Positions 49,951 to 60,828 of a stretch of 64,000 nucleotides of DNA are shown piece after piece (the first letter of the stretch is position 1; every line of letters begins with the position of its first letter). Under the pieces are notes generated by a model. The model made no database searches and had not been told where the DNA came from. It saw only the letters and a program-made list of their open reading frames with translations. Both the position numbers and the translations under genes were made by a program. This DNA comes from Anagrus nilaparvatae. Lineage: Eukaryota > Arthropoda > Insecta > Hymenoptera > Mymaridae. Location of the stretch: assembly GCA_022575985.1 (NCBI GenBank), contig JAKSXM010000007.1, forward strand, positions 19,036,501-19,100,500, written 5' to 3'.

Positions 49951-50376
49951 TTTTTTTTAAATCCTTAAATTAGAGCTGTAAATTTAAATGATCATATCTT
50001 GCATTTTTCACGCTCAGAGAAACTTTGCCTAAGATTACTTTTCAATATGCCGCGCCGCAAGAAAAATGTCATATTTTATGGTGCGTCACTCGCAATTGAC
50101 AATTATGAAATCGTGTTTGATTTTTTGCTTGTTTTATAATACCATTTTAATTTTGGATTTTAAATCTAAATACATTTTTTGCACTATTAATAATAATGAA
50201 AATACTAATACTTTTATTATAAATAATTATTTTGAAGAAAGTGATTTATTTTTAAACCACGTAATAAATTCGTTCGTGAATAATGACAAAAATAATTAAT
50301 CAACATTTAATTGGACAAATTTGACCCCCACCCCTTAATTTTCTGATTCTTTAGGTACCCCCTTCCTATAAATATG
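49951..50376. other. AT-rich non-coding DNA
   Basis: The 77-codon frame at 50066-50299 has no family resemblance; nothing else is seen. Confidence 0.4.
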
Positions 50377-51648
50377 CCCCGGTGCATAAGTTAACGTTAA
50401 AATTAACGTTAAAAATTAACGTTAAATTTTAACGTTAATTTTAACGTTAATTTAAGGTAATTTTAACGTTAATTTAAGGTAGATTTAACGTTAATTTAAT
50501 GTTAAATTTAACGTTAAATTTAACGTTAAAATTATCGCGGAAAATTGAAGAAAAAAAATCTTCATAATTTTTCTAATCCAACTATGTAGTTATTATGGAA
50601 ATTACCCTGATGCTTCTAAAATTAAGCATCATTGCTATTTTTTCAAAACTAAATTTTTTAATCAAATTAATGTTCGTTCTAACATTAAATTTAACATTAA
50701 ATTTATTATTAAATTTAATGCTAAAATTTAATATTAAAATTAACATTAAATTTAACGTTAAAATTCAACATTAAATTTAACGTTAAAATTCAACATTTTC
50801 ACAAAATTCATCATCCTTAACGTTAAAATTCAACCTTAAATTTAACGTTAAAATTCAACACTAAATTTAACGTTAAAATTTAATGCTAAATTAAACGTTC
50901 AAATCCGATATTAAATTTAACGTTAAAATTTAACGTTAATTTTAACGTAAAAAAAGCATATAACATAACAACCAAAATTTTAGAAACGTTTTATTAATAT
51001 TTTAGGACGTTTCATCGGCTCCGACTTTTTTTCTCTTAAAATTGCTTTTTGGCGTATTTACGGACATTTGGTGTATAAAAAAAAAAATTTAGTATCTTCT
51101 TCATTTTTTTATTTTATTGATAGATCAATCAAATACACACTCACACACAAAAATTTACAATGGATTAAAACTTTGTTTTGATCAATAAACTACAGCTGGT
51201 TTAGTAACATCATTAGAAATTTCTGTAAATAAAAGAAAATATAAATTTTTTAGCTATTATTTTCTAAAAAAGTTTAAATCTGAATAAATTGCATTACCTA
51301 CTTGTTTTTTCAATTATATTACATGACCGTTTTAATTTTTTGAAAATGTAGTCTGAACCTCAAAAGTCAGCTATTATTAACTGCAGATGTAAAATTTTCA
51401 ATTTAAGAGTTTCGATCGGAACTCCATCTTTTCGAAAAAAAAAGTTTTATACCAGATCTCCAATCAGACTCTCAAAAATATTGATTTTCTCTTGTGGAAG
51501 TAAATTTCCAATCTCTGAGGATCAAACAAAGTAAAAATTTAGTTTTTCACACTATCAGATTGCTGCGCTTAAATTTTTCTTAAAAGTTTGGGCGATAACT
51601 ATTTCACCGATTTACTTTGTTTGATGAGTAGTTAAAAAAATATATTAA

Positions 51649-52035
51649 CATGGAACATGTTTATAAGGAGGGGGTACTTGAGAACTTGAAAATGAAGGGG
51701 GGGGGGTAAAATTTGCCCTATTTAAGGGGGGGGGGGGGTCAAATAAGACTTTGAATAATTCAGAGACTTTGAAAAATCTAGAATTAAGGACTTAGAATAA
51801 TAAAGGTTTAGTACTTAGAATAATATCGATTTAGAGACTTGGAATAATTCAGGTTTAGGGAATCAAAATAGTTTGGGTTTAAAATCTTACAGCTAGTGAG
51901 GTGATAATTACAAATCATAAAATTAAAAAATTGTATTGTAATGTTTGTAAGATTTGTACTATAGTTAGTCCTCAGCTGGAAGTAAACATGTTCCATGCAT
52001 TTAAGTTGGGTTAACACAAACCAGTTATAATATAT
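51649..52035 (+). repeat. ACATGTTCC/GACTTAGAAT repeat copy nested in the 2.6-kb element
   Basis: Starts CATGGAACATGTTTATAAGG and ends AAACATGTTCCATG (51997) with the tail TTGGGTTAACACAAACCAGT. Two G-tracts (51698-51707 and 51727-51738) are followed by GGACTTAGAATAATAAAGGT-type words. A second partial copy follows directly (52036-52210). Confidence 0.75.
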
Positions 52036-52215
52036 ATTAAGGAGGGGGTTCTTGAGAACTTGAAAATTAAGGGGGGGGGGTAAAATTTGTTCTATTTAAG
52101 GGGGGGGGGGAGTCAAATGAGACTTTGAAAAATCTAGACTTAAGGACTTAGGATAATACAGGTTTATGGACTTAGAATAATATCAATTTAGAGACTTGGA
52201 ATAATTTTCGGTACA

Positions 52216-52510
52216 TAAAAATGATTTTTTTCTTAAAGAAATGAATTGCTAGGGAAAAATTAATCGATTTAAAAAAAAAAAATTATTATTTTACGATGAA
52301 AATCAAGCGAGTAATGCATATTCAAAGTTCAGAAACAGGCTTTTTCAATAAAATTTCAATCTTTTTTAAGGCGAATTTAAGCAAAATGTTAAATTGACGA
52401 TAACTTGGCTAAATTTCATCGTAAAAAGAAAAGTTTTTTTTTCTTCTGGAGTGGTTTTTCCCTGGCAATCCAAATTTTTCATCTATTTCTTTAAATTTAA
52501 TAAAGATTTA
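52216..52510. repeat. Small foldback inside the 2.6-kb element
   Basis: GAAATGAATTGCTAGGGAAA and TTACGATGAAAATCAAGCGA at the left are mirrored by TTTTTCCCTGGCAATCCAAA and TTGGCTAAATTTCATCGTAA at the right. The same module lies in the element at 23002-23961. Confidence 0.6.
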
Positions 52511-53010
52511 TTGTTAAAAATCAAATTTTCGGATTTTGATCTCTCAGCCACCCACAAAATTGACTAAAAATTTTTTAGACGATCAGCTCCAACTTACTGC
52601 TATGGAAATATGAAAATAACAAACTATTTCCGAAAACTTTGCTGTATCAGATTTTGTCGTCATTTTTTTTCGACTTTTCGCTCGTTCAAGCTGGGTGTGT
52701 AATGTTAGAACGAACATTAATTTGATTAAAAAATTTAGTTTTGAAAAAATAGCAATGATGCTTAATTTTAGAAGCATCAGGGTAATTTCCATAATAACTA
52801 CATAGTTGGATTAGCAAAATTATGAAGATTTTTTTTCTTCAATTTTCCGCGATAATTTTAACGTTAAATTTAACGTTAAATTTAACATTAAATTAACGTT
52901 AAATCTACCTTAAATTAACGTTAAAGTTACCTTAAATTAACGTTAAAATTAATGTTAAAATTTAACGTTAATTTTTAACGTTAATTTTAACGTTAACTTA
53001 TGCACCGGGG

Positions 53011-53841
53011 TGTTCTAGTAAAATATTAGTTTCATAAAGCATCAAGGACTTATAGGATTTAGTAACTGATATAATTACGAATATAATTGAAATTAATCAT
53101 AAAAACTTTTAAAAAAATTTACTTAATGTGCAGTTAAAACATTTTTTAGCTTAAAAAATCAAACATTTTATTTTGTGCTTACATTAAATCAGATTATATT
53201 TTAAACTGATTGAAATAATATATAACAACCTTTACGAGCAAATTCTTGATGTTTTATTTAGATGTTAATAAAGTCCGAGCTTACGACTCACATGAAGTCT
53301 TTATCAAGGCTAAAAATATACATATATGGTAATATAATATAAATTGAATAAAATTAATTTTTTTCAAAAACTTACAATGTGATGTTAAATAATATAGTTC
53401 AGATTATATTTTGATAAAACGGCTTAAAGAGTAAATGCAATTCTTGAAATTTTATGATAAAATAAATAGAATTTCCTGCAAAAAAATCAATTAATTAGAT
53501 ATTAGAATATGAGCAATTATTAAAATTATGAAAATGTAAAAAAAAATATATTTCACTAACCTTGTAAAAATTAAATAATAACATTGTAGGCTATTGTAGG
53601 CTTAAAATCAATATATTGATTAATTTTTTTGACGTGAATTGTTTTACATAAATTTTTTATCCGTTTTTTAAATTCTTAATGCTGATAATTAGTAATATTA
53701 ATTAAATTATTCAGAAAAGAATGGTTTCTCTAAGGGATAGTTTAAATTTTTTTAAATTAAGAACACCAAAGAAAGTTTTTCAAGTCTCTAAATATTCAAT
53801 TTATCAAAAACATATTGAATTGTCGTCACACAAAATTTTGT
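53011..53841. other. AT-rich DNA 3' of the receptor gene
   Basis: No gene or repeat recognised. Confidence 0.45.
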
Positions 53842-53847
53842 TTTATT
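53842..53847 (-). terminator. Candidate polyadenylation signal of the receptor gene
   Basis: AATAAA on the minus strand, about 47 nt after the stop codon of the receptor frame. In such AT-rich DNA this hexamer is common, so position is the only support. Confidence 0.4.
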
Positions 53848-53893
53848 GCAAAAAAATTGAATTCGAAAAAAATTTTTAAATCAAATTGCTGAG

Positions 53894-55750
53894 TCATACT
53901 TTTGGTTTTGCCTCTTTAACCAAAATTTTTACTTTTTGTTTTGCCTCTTTAACTAAAATTTTTTTATTTCGAACAACCTTAGGCTTTGAGTTTTTGAATT
54001 TGAAGTACAAAATTTCACAAACAAGAGCAATAATTCCAGAAACAAAACCAACTATCAAAACAATCAACATTATTAGCATTGTTGCATCTTCCTGGTTACC
54101 ATATTTTTGACTTTCTTCAATAAAATATTCTTTATTTTTTCCAACTTTGAATTCTAAATCAGAAATCCATTTCTTATCTAAGCCTGCTTCAAAAGTTCTT
54201 GTTGCAATTATGGAAAATTTTTCTTTGTATAAAGACATAGGTTGAAAAATGTAAATAAGAATCACTGAAGGTAATTGCAAATCAATAATTTTGTATTCCT
54301 TTAAAAAACTTTTGCTCTTAATTAAGTTTTCATGACTCTTAAACAAAAAATTTATGGAATCTCTTCTATTTATATATATGCTAGATGATTGAGATTCATT
54401 AATAAAAACATTAAATTTACAATCTTTTAAACGCTGCGATTGCAATATTTTGGTGGATTTATCATCATTTAAATATTTAAAATATTGATACAAAAACTTA
54501 TATCTGGGTTTTTCTAGACAAATCGATACATTTTTTTCAATTATATTTTCAAAGCTTTTTACGATGGTAACGTTTTTAACTGTGTATTCAAGATTAGTCA
54601 AACTTGCATAAATAATGGAAGAAAACAAAATCATTGCGAATGATAGTGTTAAGTAAATAATTTTAGATTTAAAGTGCTGATATCGTATATTTGGTGAGTT
54701 ACCTAAGACTATTGAATAAATATTTAATGTAGCCCATTCATTTATTGGTACTTTTGAGTAACGAACAATTATTTTTGTTGCGATCATAATCATTATAATA
54801 AGCACTAGTGATAAGAATATGTCTGTTGTAACTTTTAGTTCAGATTCTTGAATAGTAGGCACTAAAGCTACAAATTGTTCAAATTCAGGAATTATATAAG
54901 ACTGTTCTACTATGCTTAAGTTCAAAGAATTTACTATGAATCTATCAAAAATTATTTGTATTTCACCCTTGTTATATAAGTTATCAATGATAGTTTTATC
55001 AATAAAAATGTTTTTACTTGCATTTAAACCTTCAGCTAGACAGTTGTATTGCATTAATGGTGTTATAAGCTCTGATATAAGTGCATCATATTTATCAGAC
55101 GATAGAACTGGAAATCCAACAGTTATATTATGTCCATTTAAATTTTTCAATTTGTCTGGCATAATTTCAATGCTTGAATTAGAGTACACTATTTCATGAA
55201 AAACTTGAATAAAAGGATCATAATATAATATTTTAGGATTGGTTTTGATATTTTTAATTTTCAAAATCGTAAAATTAATTATGGTATGAAACCAAAGTTT
55301 TCTCAAAATGTCCCTTAATAAACTTGTGGTGTTGTCATCGTTAGATAGGATGATAAATAAAAATTTTGGACTTGTCACGTAAGCTCTGGTCTTTTTTGCT
55401 ACGAAATCTAAAACTTTTTCTAAATAACCTGCATTAGTATATTTGTCAGTAATAATAACATTTAGCGTTACTGGTGTTAGAGTTTTTCGACTTTTTTCTA
55501 GCCAATATTTATTACTTGTTAAATTACTTTGAATATCAACCATAACTGTTGGAATCTGACTTTCAAGTATTCGTAAAAGTATTCGGTATCGAGACTCGAA
55601 TTCATAATTAGTTGTATTAACGTAAGCAGTTATTTGATGCACGTTTAAATTTTTATTTATGTGTTCAATCACAGAATCTAATGAAGAATTACAAAATTTT
55701 AAAAAAAAAGTCATAATGATACTTAAAACTATTAAGCAACTTATTTTCAT
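53894..55750 (-). CDS. Divergent insect ionotropic receptor (IR), 618 aa
   Basis: A single uninterrupted frame. I take the ATG at 55750-55748 as start: the three upstream codons read TTG TTA ACA, and this ATG opens a hydrophobic signal peptide (MKISCLIVLSIIMTFFLKFC). Residues 20-170 form the extracellular amino-terminal part. PFIQVFHEIVY and MPDKLKNLNGHNITVGFPV (about 179-215) match the conserved entry to the IR ligand-binding lobe S1. Membrane segments lie at about 311-330, 363-383 and 557-581. The pore-region stretch, including WATLNIYSIVLGNSP, lies between the first two, and lobe S2 (about 385-550) lies between the second and third. This is the iGluR/IR channel layout, and about 600 aa is a usual IR length. 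The glutamate-binding residues of true iGluRs are not evident, as in divergent IRs. Such proteins are ligand-gated cation channels of chemosensory neurons, usually acting with co-receptors. The tail holds a duplicated 11-residue lysine-rich unit (KILVKEAKxKV). The gene stands alone; subfamily and ligand cannot be read off. Confidence 0.88.
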   Translation of the reverse strand: MKISCLIVLSIIMTFFLKFCNSSLDSVIEHINKNLNVHQITAYVNTTNYEFESRYRILLRILESQIPTVMVDIQSNLTSNKYWLEKSRKTLTPVTLNVIITDKYTNAGYLEKVLDFVAKKTRAYVTSPKFLFIILSNDDNTTSLLRDILRKLWFHTIINFTILKIKNIKTNPKILYYDPFIQVFHEIVYSNSSIEIMPDKLKNLNGHNITVGFPVLSSDKYDALISELITPLMQYNCLAEGLNASKNIFIDKTIIDNLYNKGEIQIIFDRFIVNSLNLSIVEQSYIIPEFEQFVALVPTIQESELKVTTDIFLSLVLIIMIMIATKIIVRYSKVPINEWATLNIYSIVLGNSPNIRYQHFKSKIIYLTLSFAMILFSSIIYASLTNLEYTVKNVTIVKSFENIIEKNVSICLEKPRYKFLYQYFKYLNDDKSTKILQSQRLKDCKFNVFINESQSSSIYINRRDSINFLFKSHENLIKSKSFLKEYKIIDLQLPSVILIYIFQPMSLYKEKFSIIATRTFEAGLDKKWISDLEFKVGKNKEYFIEESQKYGNQEDATMLIMLIVLIVGFVSGIIALVCEILYFKFKNSKPKVVRNKKILVKEAKQKVKILVKEAKPKV

Positions 55751-57313
55751 TGTTAACAAATATGATTAAATTACTTATTAAATTTTTAGGTCCTATATCA
55801 TTAAAATATGTATTTTTATCATCAAATATTTTATTATATTATAGAATGCGTGCTTCTACAATATATTTAAAAGCAAATATAGTTTTTTAAAATTAAAGTT
55901 ATTTTTATGCTTACATCAAAGTCTTAATTAAATAAAATAAATGTATGTGCTTAAAATATTGATAATTAAAGCAAGTATTTTAAAAATTTAATAGAATCTC
56001 ACTACAAATATGGGAACAATCAAACTTTGATATTAATTTGCAAAATATTAACTGAATTATTTTGAATTAATAAAAATGAATTCACCACTTTAGTGTGCAT
56101 TAGATTGTCAAATACTAACTATACTGATTTTTGTACTAGTTATATGCACAATTTAAAATTTTAATTGTAAAACTTTTAACGTTCTTTGTATTGATTTATT
56201 CTAACTTTTAACTAGTTATGGAAAAATGTCAATATACGCCAATATAACGATTTGAAATAAGGCCACAAATAATTAATATGTTAGTTACAAAATTTTAGTT
56301 GAAAAAATCGATAAAATACTTATTACAGTTTATATAATTTTTCATAATCTTTAGAAAATTTTTTTCACAATTAACGTAATTAATGATGCATGTTAAAAAT
56401 ATATGTTTTGCGCTTATCTTCGCTTCGGCCGTTAGATCACGTAGTCCCGGAAATCCATTTTTCTGCCCTAGTGTCGTAATACACTGTTAATAAAAAAATC
56501 AATATTTTCAATGAGCATGTCATTTCATGTAAGACTAAATAGAAAAAGAGGCATAATTACAAAAATAATATTATAAATTTAAAATTTAATATTATTAAAT
56601 TTTCTTTTTTACAGTATTTTTTAGCAATAACTAGTATTAAGCGCGCTTCGCTACTTTCAACCTTAATTATTTTCTTAAATACCAAAATTTATTCTTACTT
56701 TAATTTTTATATTGATATCAACTACTAAACATACTAACTAAACTCAAAAATAATAAAAACATTACATAAACAATTAAACAATCAATTTTAACCTATTAAC
56801 AATGAAATATGTATGAGCCAATCAGAATGACTCTTTTAGCGATGACAATGTACATAGTTACCTGTTGTAGTAACTATTTTTTCATAAGGAAACTATTTTT
56901 TGGTTTATTCTATTAATTGGCGTAGAAATTATTTATAAGGATTTAAAATAAAATTTGTTAATACATGTTTTAATAAACAGATTAAACAAAATATTATAAT
57001 AAGACTTTATATACTGTGTCCTTTTTCCCATTTGATCAATCTATTGCTAATTAATTTGTTATTTTTAATTTCTAAAGAATTTTTCGAGATTTTTTTTCCG
57101 CATAGTGCCATAAAATTGCGTTTTTTCTCAAATTTAAAGCATTTGCTTTAACTATACTAAATTATTTTTAAAAAAATACAAAAAAAGATACAGGGAAGCT
57201 ATACAGTTACAAAGTCATCACCATAAATGCTATCAAAACTGATTTACATAACTTTAATGCATTCATTTTTATTAAATTATTCCAAAGAATTACTCCAGTC
57301 AAATTGCGGCTTA
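55751..57313. other. AT-rich DNA 5' of the receptor gene
   Basis: Would hold the receptor promoter, but no clear element is recognised. A slightly GC-richer spot (CGCTTCGGCCGTTAGATCAC) is near 56421. Confidence 0.4.
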
Positions 57314-57895
57314 GGGTGTTCAGTTACTGGCCGTTACCAGATTTGGTCTTTTGATTTTGGTTTTAGAGTCACTAATCACGAATTTCGGGGTCTTTTCTAT
57401 TAGAAATTGACGCTTCACCCTTAAATATGTAAAAACTATCTCTAAAAAAGGGTATTTACGATGTGTTTGCTATTTTAGAGTTCAAATTTGGTTTATATAG
57501 ATTTTTTTGATTGTTGATCACGAATTTGGGGGTCCTGTCTACAAAAAATTGGTGTTTCACTCTTAAATTTTCAAAAACTACCAGTGAAAGGGGTATTATT
57601 TATGTATTTGGGCTTACAGTGTCCAGATTTAGTCTATGTAGGTTTTTTGGGTCGTTGGTCACGAATTTCGTGGTCTTGTGTATGAGAAAATAGCACTTCA
57701 TATTTAAATTTGCAAAAACTACCCCAAAAAACGGTATTCATATATTCAACTTAGAGGTTCCATATTACGGGTAGTTTTTGCAAATTTAAGGATGAAGTGC
57801 CAATTTCTTATAGAAAAGACGCCGAAATTCATGATCAGCGACCGAAAAAACCTATTCTAGACTAAATCCGGTGTCGGCCAGTAACGAAACAACCC
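57314..57895. mobile_element. Foldback element of the GGTTTTTTGGGTCG family (582 bp)
   Basis: Left GGGTGTTCAGTTACTGGCCG is mirrored by CGGCCAGTAACGAAACAACCC at the right. Three modules of about 140 bp carry TTTTTTGGGTCGTTGGTCAC, ACGAATTTCGTGGTCTTGTG and TTAAATTTGCAAAAACTACC. The last part is the inverted complement of the first. The 60-codon frame at 57511-57693 is not a gene. Confidence 0.75.
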
Positions 57896-58225
57896 ACTTC
57901 CTCCGCGATTTGACTGAAGTAAATAACGAATTTCATTTTATAAGGATTCACAAGACTTTTATTGGAGTCGAATTTCTAATTAATGAAGAAATAATAAAAC
58001 GTAAAGTTAATTCTAAAATTTAATTTGGGTATATTTTATAATTTAGTATTACATTAATTCTTTTTATAGGTCAATTATTTATAAAACACACATTTCGTTA
58101 ATGTTTGCTACAATTAACTCTTCTTGAATCAATGTGGAAATTATCTTATTTTCAAACTGTTAATTAGTCAATTATATCAATAAATTTATAAGTAAAAAAT
58201 TTTAAACTTTATTTTTGTTGGATTC

Positions 58226-58262
58226 TTAATATAATAATAAAATGCTATTTGTTTTGCGAGAA
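58226..58262 (-). promoter_or_regulatory. snRNA-type promoter motif, site 8 (weaker)
   Basis: On the minus strand TTCTCGCAAAACAAATA occupies 58262-58246, two mismatches from the consensus in its second half. It is followed by 12 bp and TATATTAA at 58233-58226. The preserved gap length supports it despite the mismatches. A T6 run follows about 34 nt after the TATA start. Confidence 0.45.
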
Positions 58263-59855
58263 AAGCGACATCTATATTTTTAAACCCATATTATCAATTG
58301 ACTTGTATAACACAGAATAGTAAATTTTTATATGGTAAAAATAATTGAATACTATCTTGACTAATAAATTTATTTAAATAAGCAAAGAAAAGGTAATTTT
58401 TTTAACATAATCAATTTAATGTACAAAATATAGTTTAAAAATTTACGTGATAACCCTCATAAACAATTACATAAATAGATAATAATTAAAAAAAAACTTA
58501 TAAGGTAATAAAAATGTGAATAATGTAAAATTTTAATCAATTTTTATAATTAAGTCAATATATTTTATTTGAAATCCTTTTTATACAATTAGATATTTGA
58601 ATATAAATACAATATTTAAACGATGAGAAACCTAGACTTGCAAATCATGAATTTCACAAACACTAAATTGTAAAACAATTTATTCATTATCTAATTTAAA
58701 AGTAAAATATTTTAAAATGCATAATAATTAATAATTACATTAAGGCTGGCTATACAAAATTACACATACATATTCATTGATAAAATTGTTAGTTTTATTT
58801 TATTACACACTTAAGACATTTATATACACGGAAGTAGAAATATCTTTATATTTATATAGTGTAATAATAATAAAATCAGGTTTAAAAAATAACTTATTTT
58901 TTCATTATATTACGTAAAACTTAACTACTCTTCATATGTGAGAAAGCAAAATAATCAAGTATAACATTTATCTTTTAAAAATTTACAGGTATAAAATAAA
59001 CTATTTAACTGCATGTCTGATCATTTTTTTTTTTTAATTTATACAAAAGTATTTACGTGTATATCTCATTATACATCGTAAACTAACCAATATAAAAATA
59101 TACTTAAAACACGTAGTAGTAGCTAACACGCGAGCAATAAGGTACTTTTACTTGCTTGCACCTTTAGAAAACATAATTAAGTGAAAAAGGGTTTTTAAAT
59201 ATATCGTGTAATATCAATATATATATATTTATGAGATAATACGTTATTTATTTGTTAAATTTTATTTAAGTACAAAATTGTTATATCTTATTAGCTAGCA
59301 ATCAAACTAAAATCCAAGTTAACATTGATTGACTTTTTATTTAAATAATCTTTGGATTGAAATTAAAATTTTACGCTAATTTTAAATGATGATCAATATG
59401 GTTTTTGGAGTCTTGCAACATAAGTCTTTTGCAGTGCTGATTACGAATTTTTTGGTCCATTTCCCGGAAAACGGTAACGTACCCCGATATTGTCCAATTT
59501 AGTTCATTGTTGGATATTATTTTTAATGTTTGAAGTGCCTAATACAAAACAAAGATATCCTAACCACTGGCAATTATGTTTTTGTGTACATAAGTTACGA
59601 AAATATTAGTCCTCTAGCAAGGAAACTATCAGCTTTTCCGCAACAGCTCAGTTTTGGACAATTAAGCCTTTTTGTTTAATCCTCCGAGTAACTGTAGAAA
59701 CTTATCCTAACCAATGAATATTATTTACGTACCAAAAACGCCCAAATGCCTGAAAATAGGCTACAGCGGAGAAACTGATCATTTCCTAGAAAACTGACCC
59801 ATATTCCCGTAATCTGCGCACTAAAAAGAAAACTAACAACTCACAGCCAACGAAC
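58263..59855. other. AT-rich non-coding DNA
   Basis: No gene recognised. 59400-59470 has a weak echo (GTCTTTTGCAGTGCTGATTA) of the foldback modules. Confidence 0.4.
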
Positions 59856-60114
59856 ATAGAACGTGTTTAAATTTTTATTTTTAATCTTCAAGCTTTTAAA
59901 TACTTAAGCCAAAAAAAAATAATAATTTTAAGCTCCTAAAATCCTAATTATATCCATTTATCGAAATTATTCTAAGTCCCTAGACCTGAATTATTTTAAG
60001 ACCCCAAACTCAAATTATGCCAAGTCCTAAATCGAAATTATTCTAAGTCTATTTTACCCCCTCCCCAAATGACATGCTTCAAATACCTCCCCCTGTCTAT
60101 AAACATGTTCCATG
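59856..60114 (-). repeat. ACATGTTCC/GACTTAGAAT repeat family, minus-strand copy
   Basis: Bounded by CATAGAACGTG (59856) and CATGTTCCATG-type sequence (60104-60114), with CCAACG outside the left end as in the shared tail. The interior shows TTATTCTAAGTCCCTAGACC and a C-rich patch, the complement of the family consensus. Confidence 0.65.
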
Positions 60115-60308
60115 TTAACATAATTAATAATAGCAAATGGTTGATTTGGAGGAGAAGCGTGACTTACTCGGAGAGTATTATCACAAATCTGAATAATAGG
60201 TGTTCATGACTGTTTTTTATTTTTTTACTCTTGAAGTTACTTGGAAGTAACCCTTGATCACAGGCTTACATTTCCTATTCATGCGACTAATTTTCGTAAC
60301 ATGGCTTA

Positions 60309-60584
60309 CAGAGCCGTATCCTGTATCCTCTGTTAAAATCCAATCCTGGCTTAGGCATCAAAAATGAAGTCATAATCTATAAAATATTTATTCGTCCCGT
60401 ATTTTCGTATGCGTCGGTAATATGGGGTAAGGATTCAAAACCGTGTCCTTAGATTATTAACTAATGCTCCCCGTTATAAAAGAATGAAAAAGTACATAAG
60501 GAATTCAATTTAGAATATTTACAAGAATTTACTGTTAAATTAAGTCTTTTTGTGAAAGGTTTAAGGCGTCCGAGTATGAGTTGA
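60309..60584 (+). pseudogene. Jockey-type non-LTR reverse transcriptase, C-terminal remnant
   Basis: From 60309 the frame reads LYPLLKSNPGLGIKNEVIIY followed by KIFIRPVFSYASVIWG. This is the end of the reverse-transcriptase thumb region in jockey-clade retroposons, where LYPLL-R-S-L---NK-L-YK--IRP---Y---VWG is usual (family knowledge). The match moves one frame over at 60439 (NRVLRLLTNAPRYKRM, stop at 60511) and returns to the first frame at 60510 (LEYLQEFTVKLSLFVKGLRR, stop at 60582-60584). Two frameshifts and missing upstream domains mark a dead, 5'-truncated copy. The polymerase active-site part is not present. Confidence 0.75.
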
Positions 60585-60828
60585 TCAAGGGATTGGGTCA
60601 ATACGACTAAAATCCCTTGGTCAAGTACGCTCGGCCAAAGGACTTTTTATACAAGAGTTATTAACGGATAATAACATGTAACATGTTCATTGGATGGGGT
60701 ATTTGAAAAAGTCCGGTTCGGCAGAGGGGGGTGAAAAATTGACGTTTTTAGGGGGAGGTCAAAAATTGACGCTTTTAGAGGGGGGTGAAAAAGTGACGTT
60801 TTTAGGGGGGGGGGGTGAAATGGACTTA

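Larger units (their letters stand above)
50377..53010. mobile_element. 2.6-kb inverted-repeat element with TAACGTTAA termini
   Basis: Left CCCCGGTGCATAAGTTAACG and right CGTTAACTTATGCACCGGGG are exact complements. Arms of at least 300 bp match closely: about 150 bp of TAACGTTAAATT/TAACGTTAAAAT words, then a unique block (TATCGCGGAAAATTGAAGAA ... AATTAATGTTCGTTCTAACA) that reappears inverted at 52700-52857. Past the left block, more TAACGTTAA and diverged TAACATTAA words continue to 50955. No transposase frame was found. The interior contains a nested G-tract repeat (51649-52035) and a small foldback (52216-52510). No target duplication is obvious (TAAATATG left, TGTTCTAG right), so I do not name a superfamily. 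Confidence 0.8.

Noticed and set aside
50377..50960. TAACGTTAA array as a telomeric or centromeric satellite
   Set aside because: It is confined to the two inverted termini and the left arm of one bounded element.
53886..55199. Plus-strand frames inside the receptor gene
   Set aside because: Antisense shadows of the ionotropic receptor coding sequence.
55751..55759. Start of the receptor three codons further upstream
   Set aside because: That codon is TTG; the ATG at 55750 directly opens the signal peptide.
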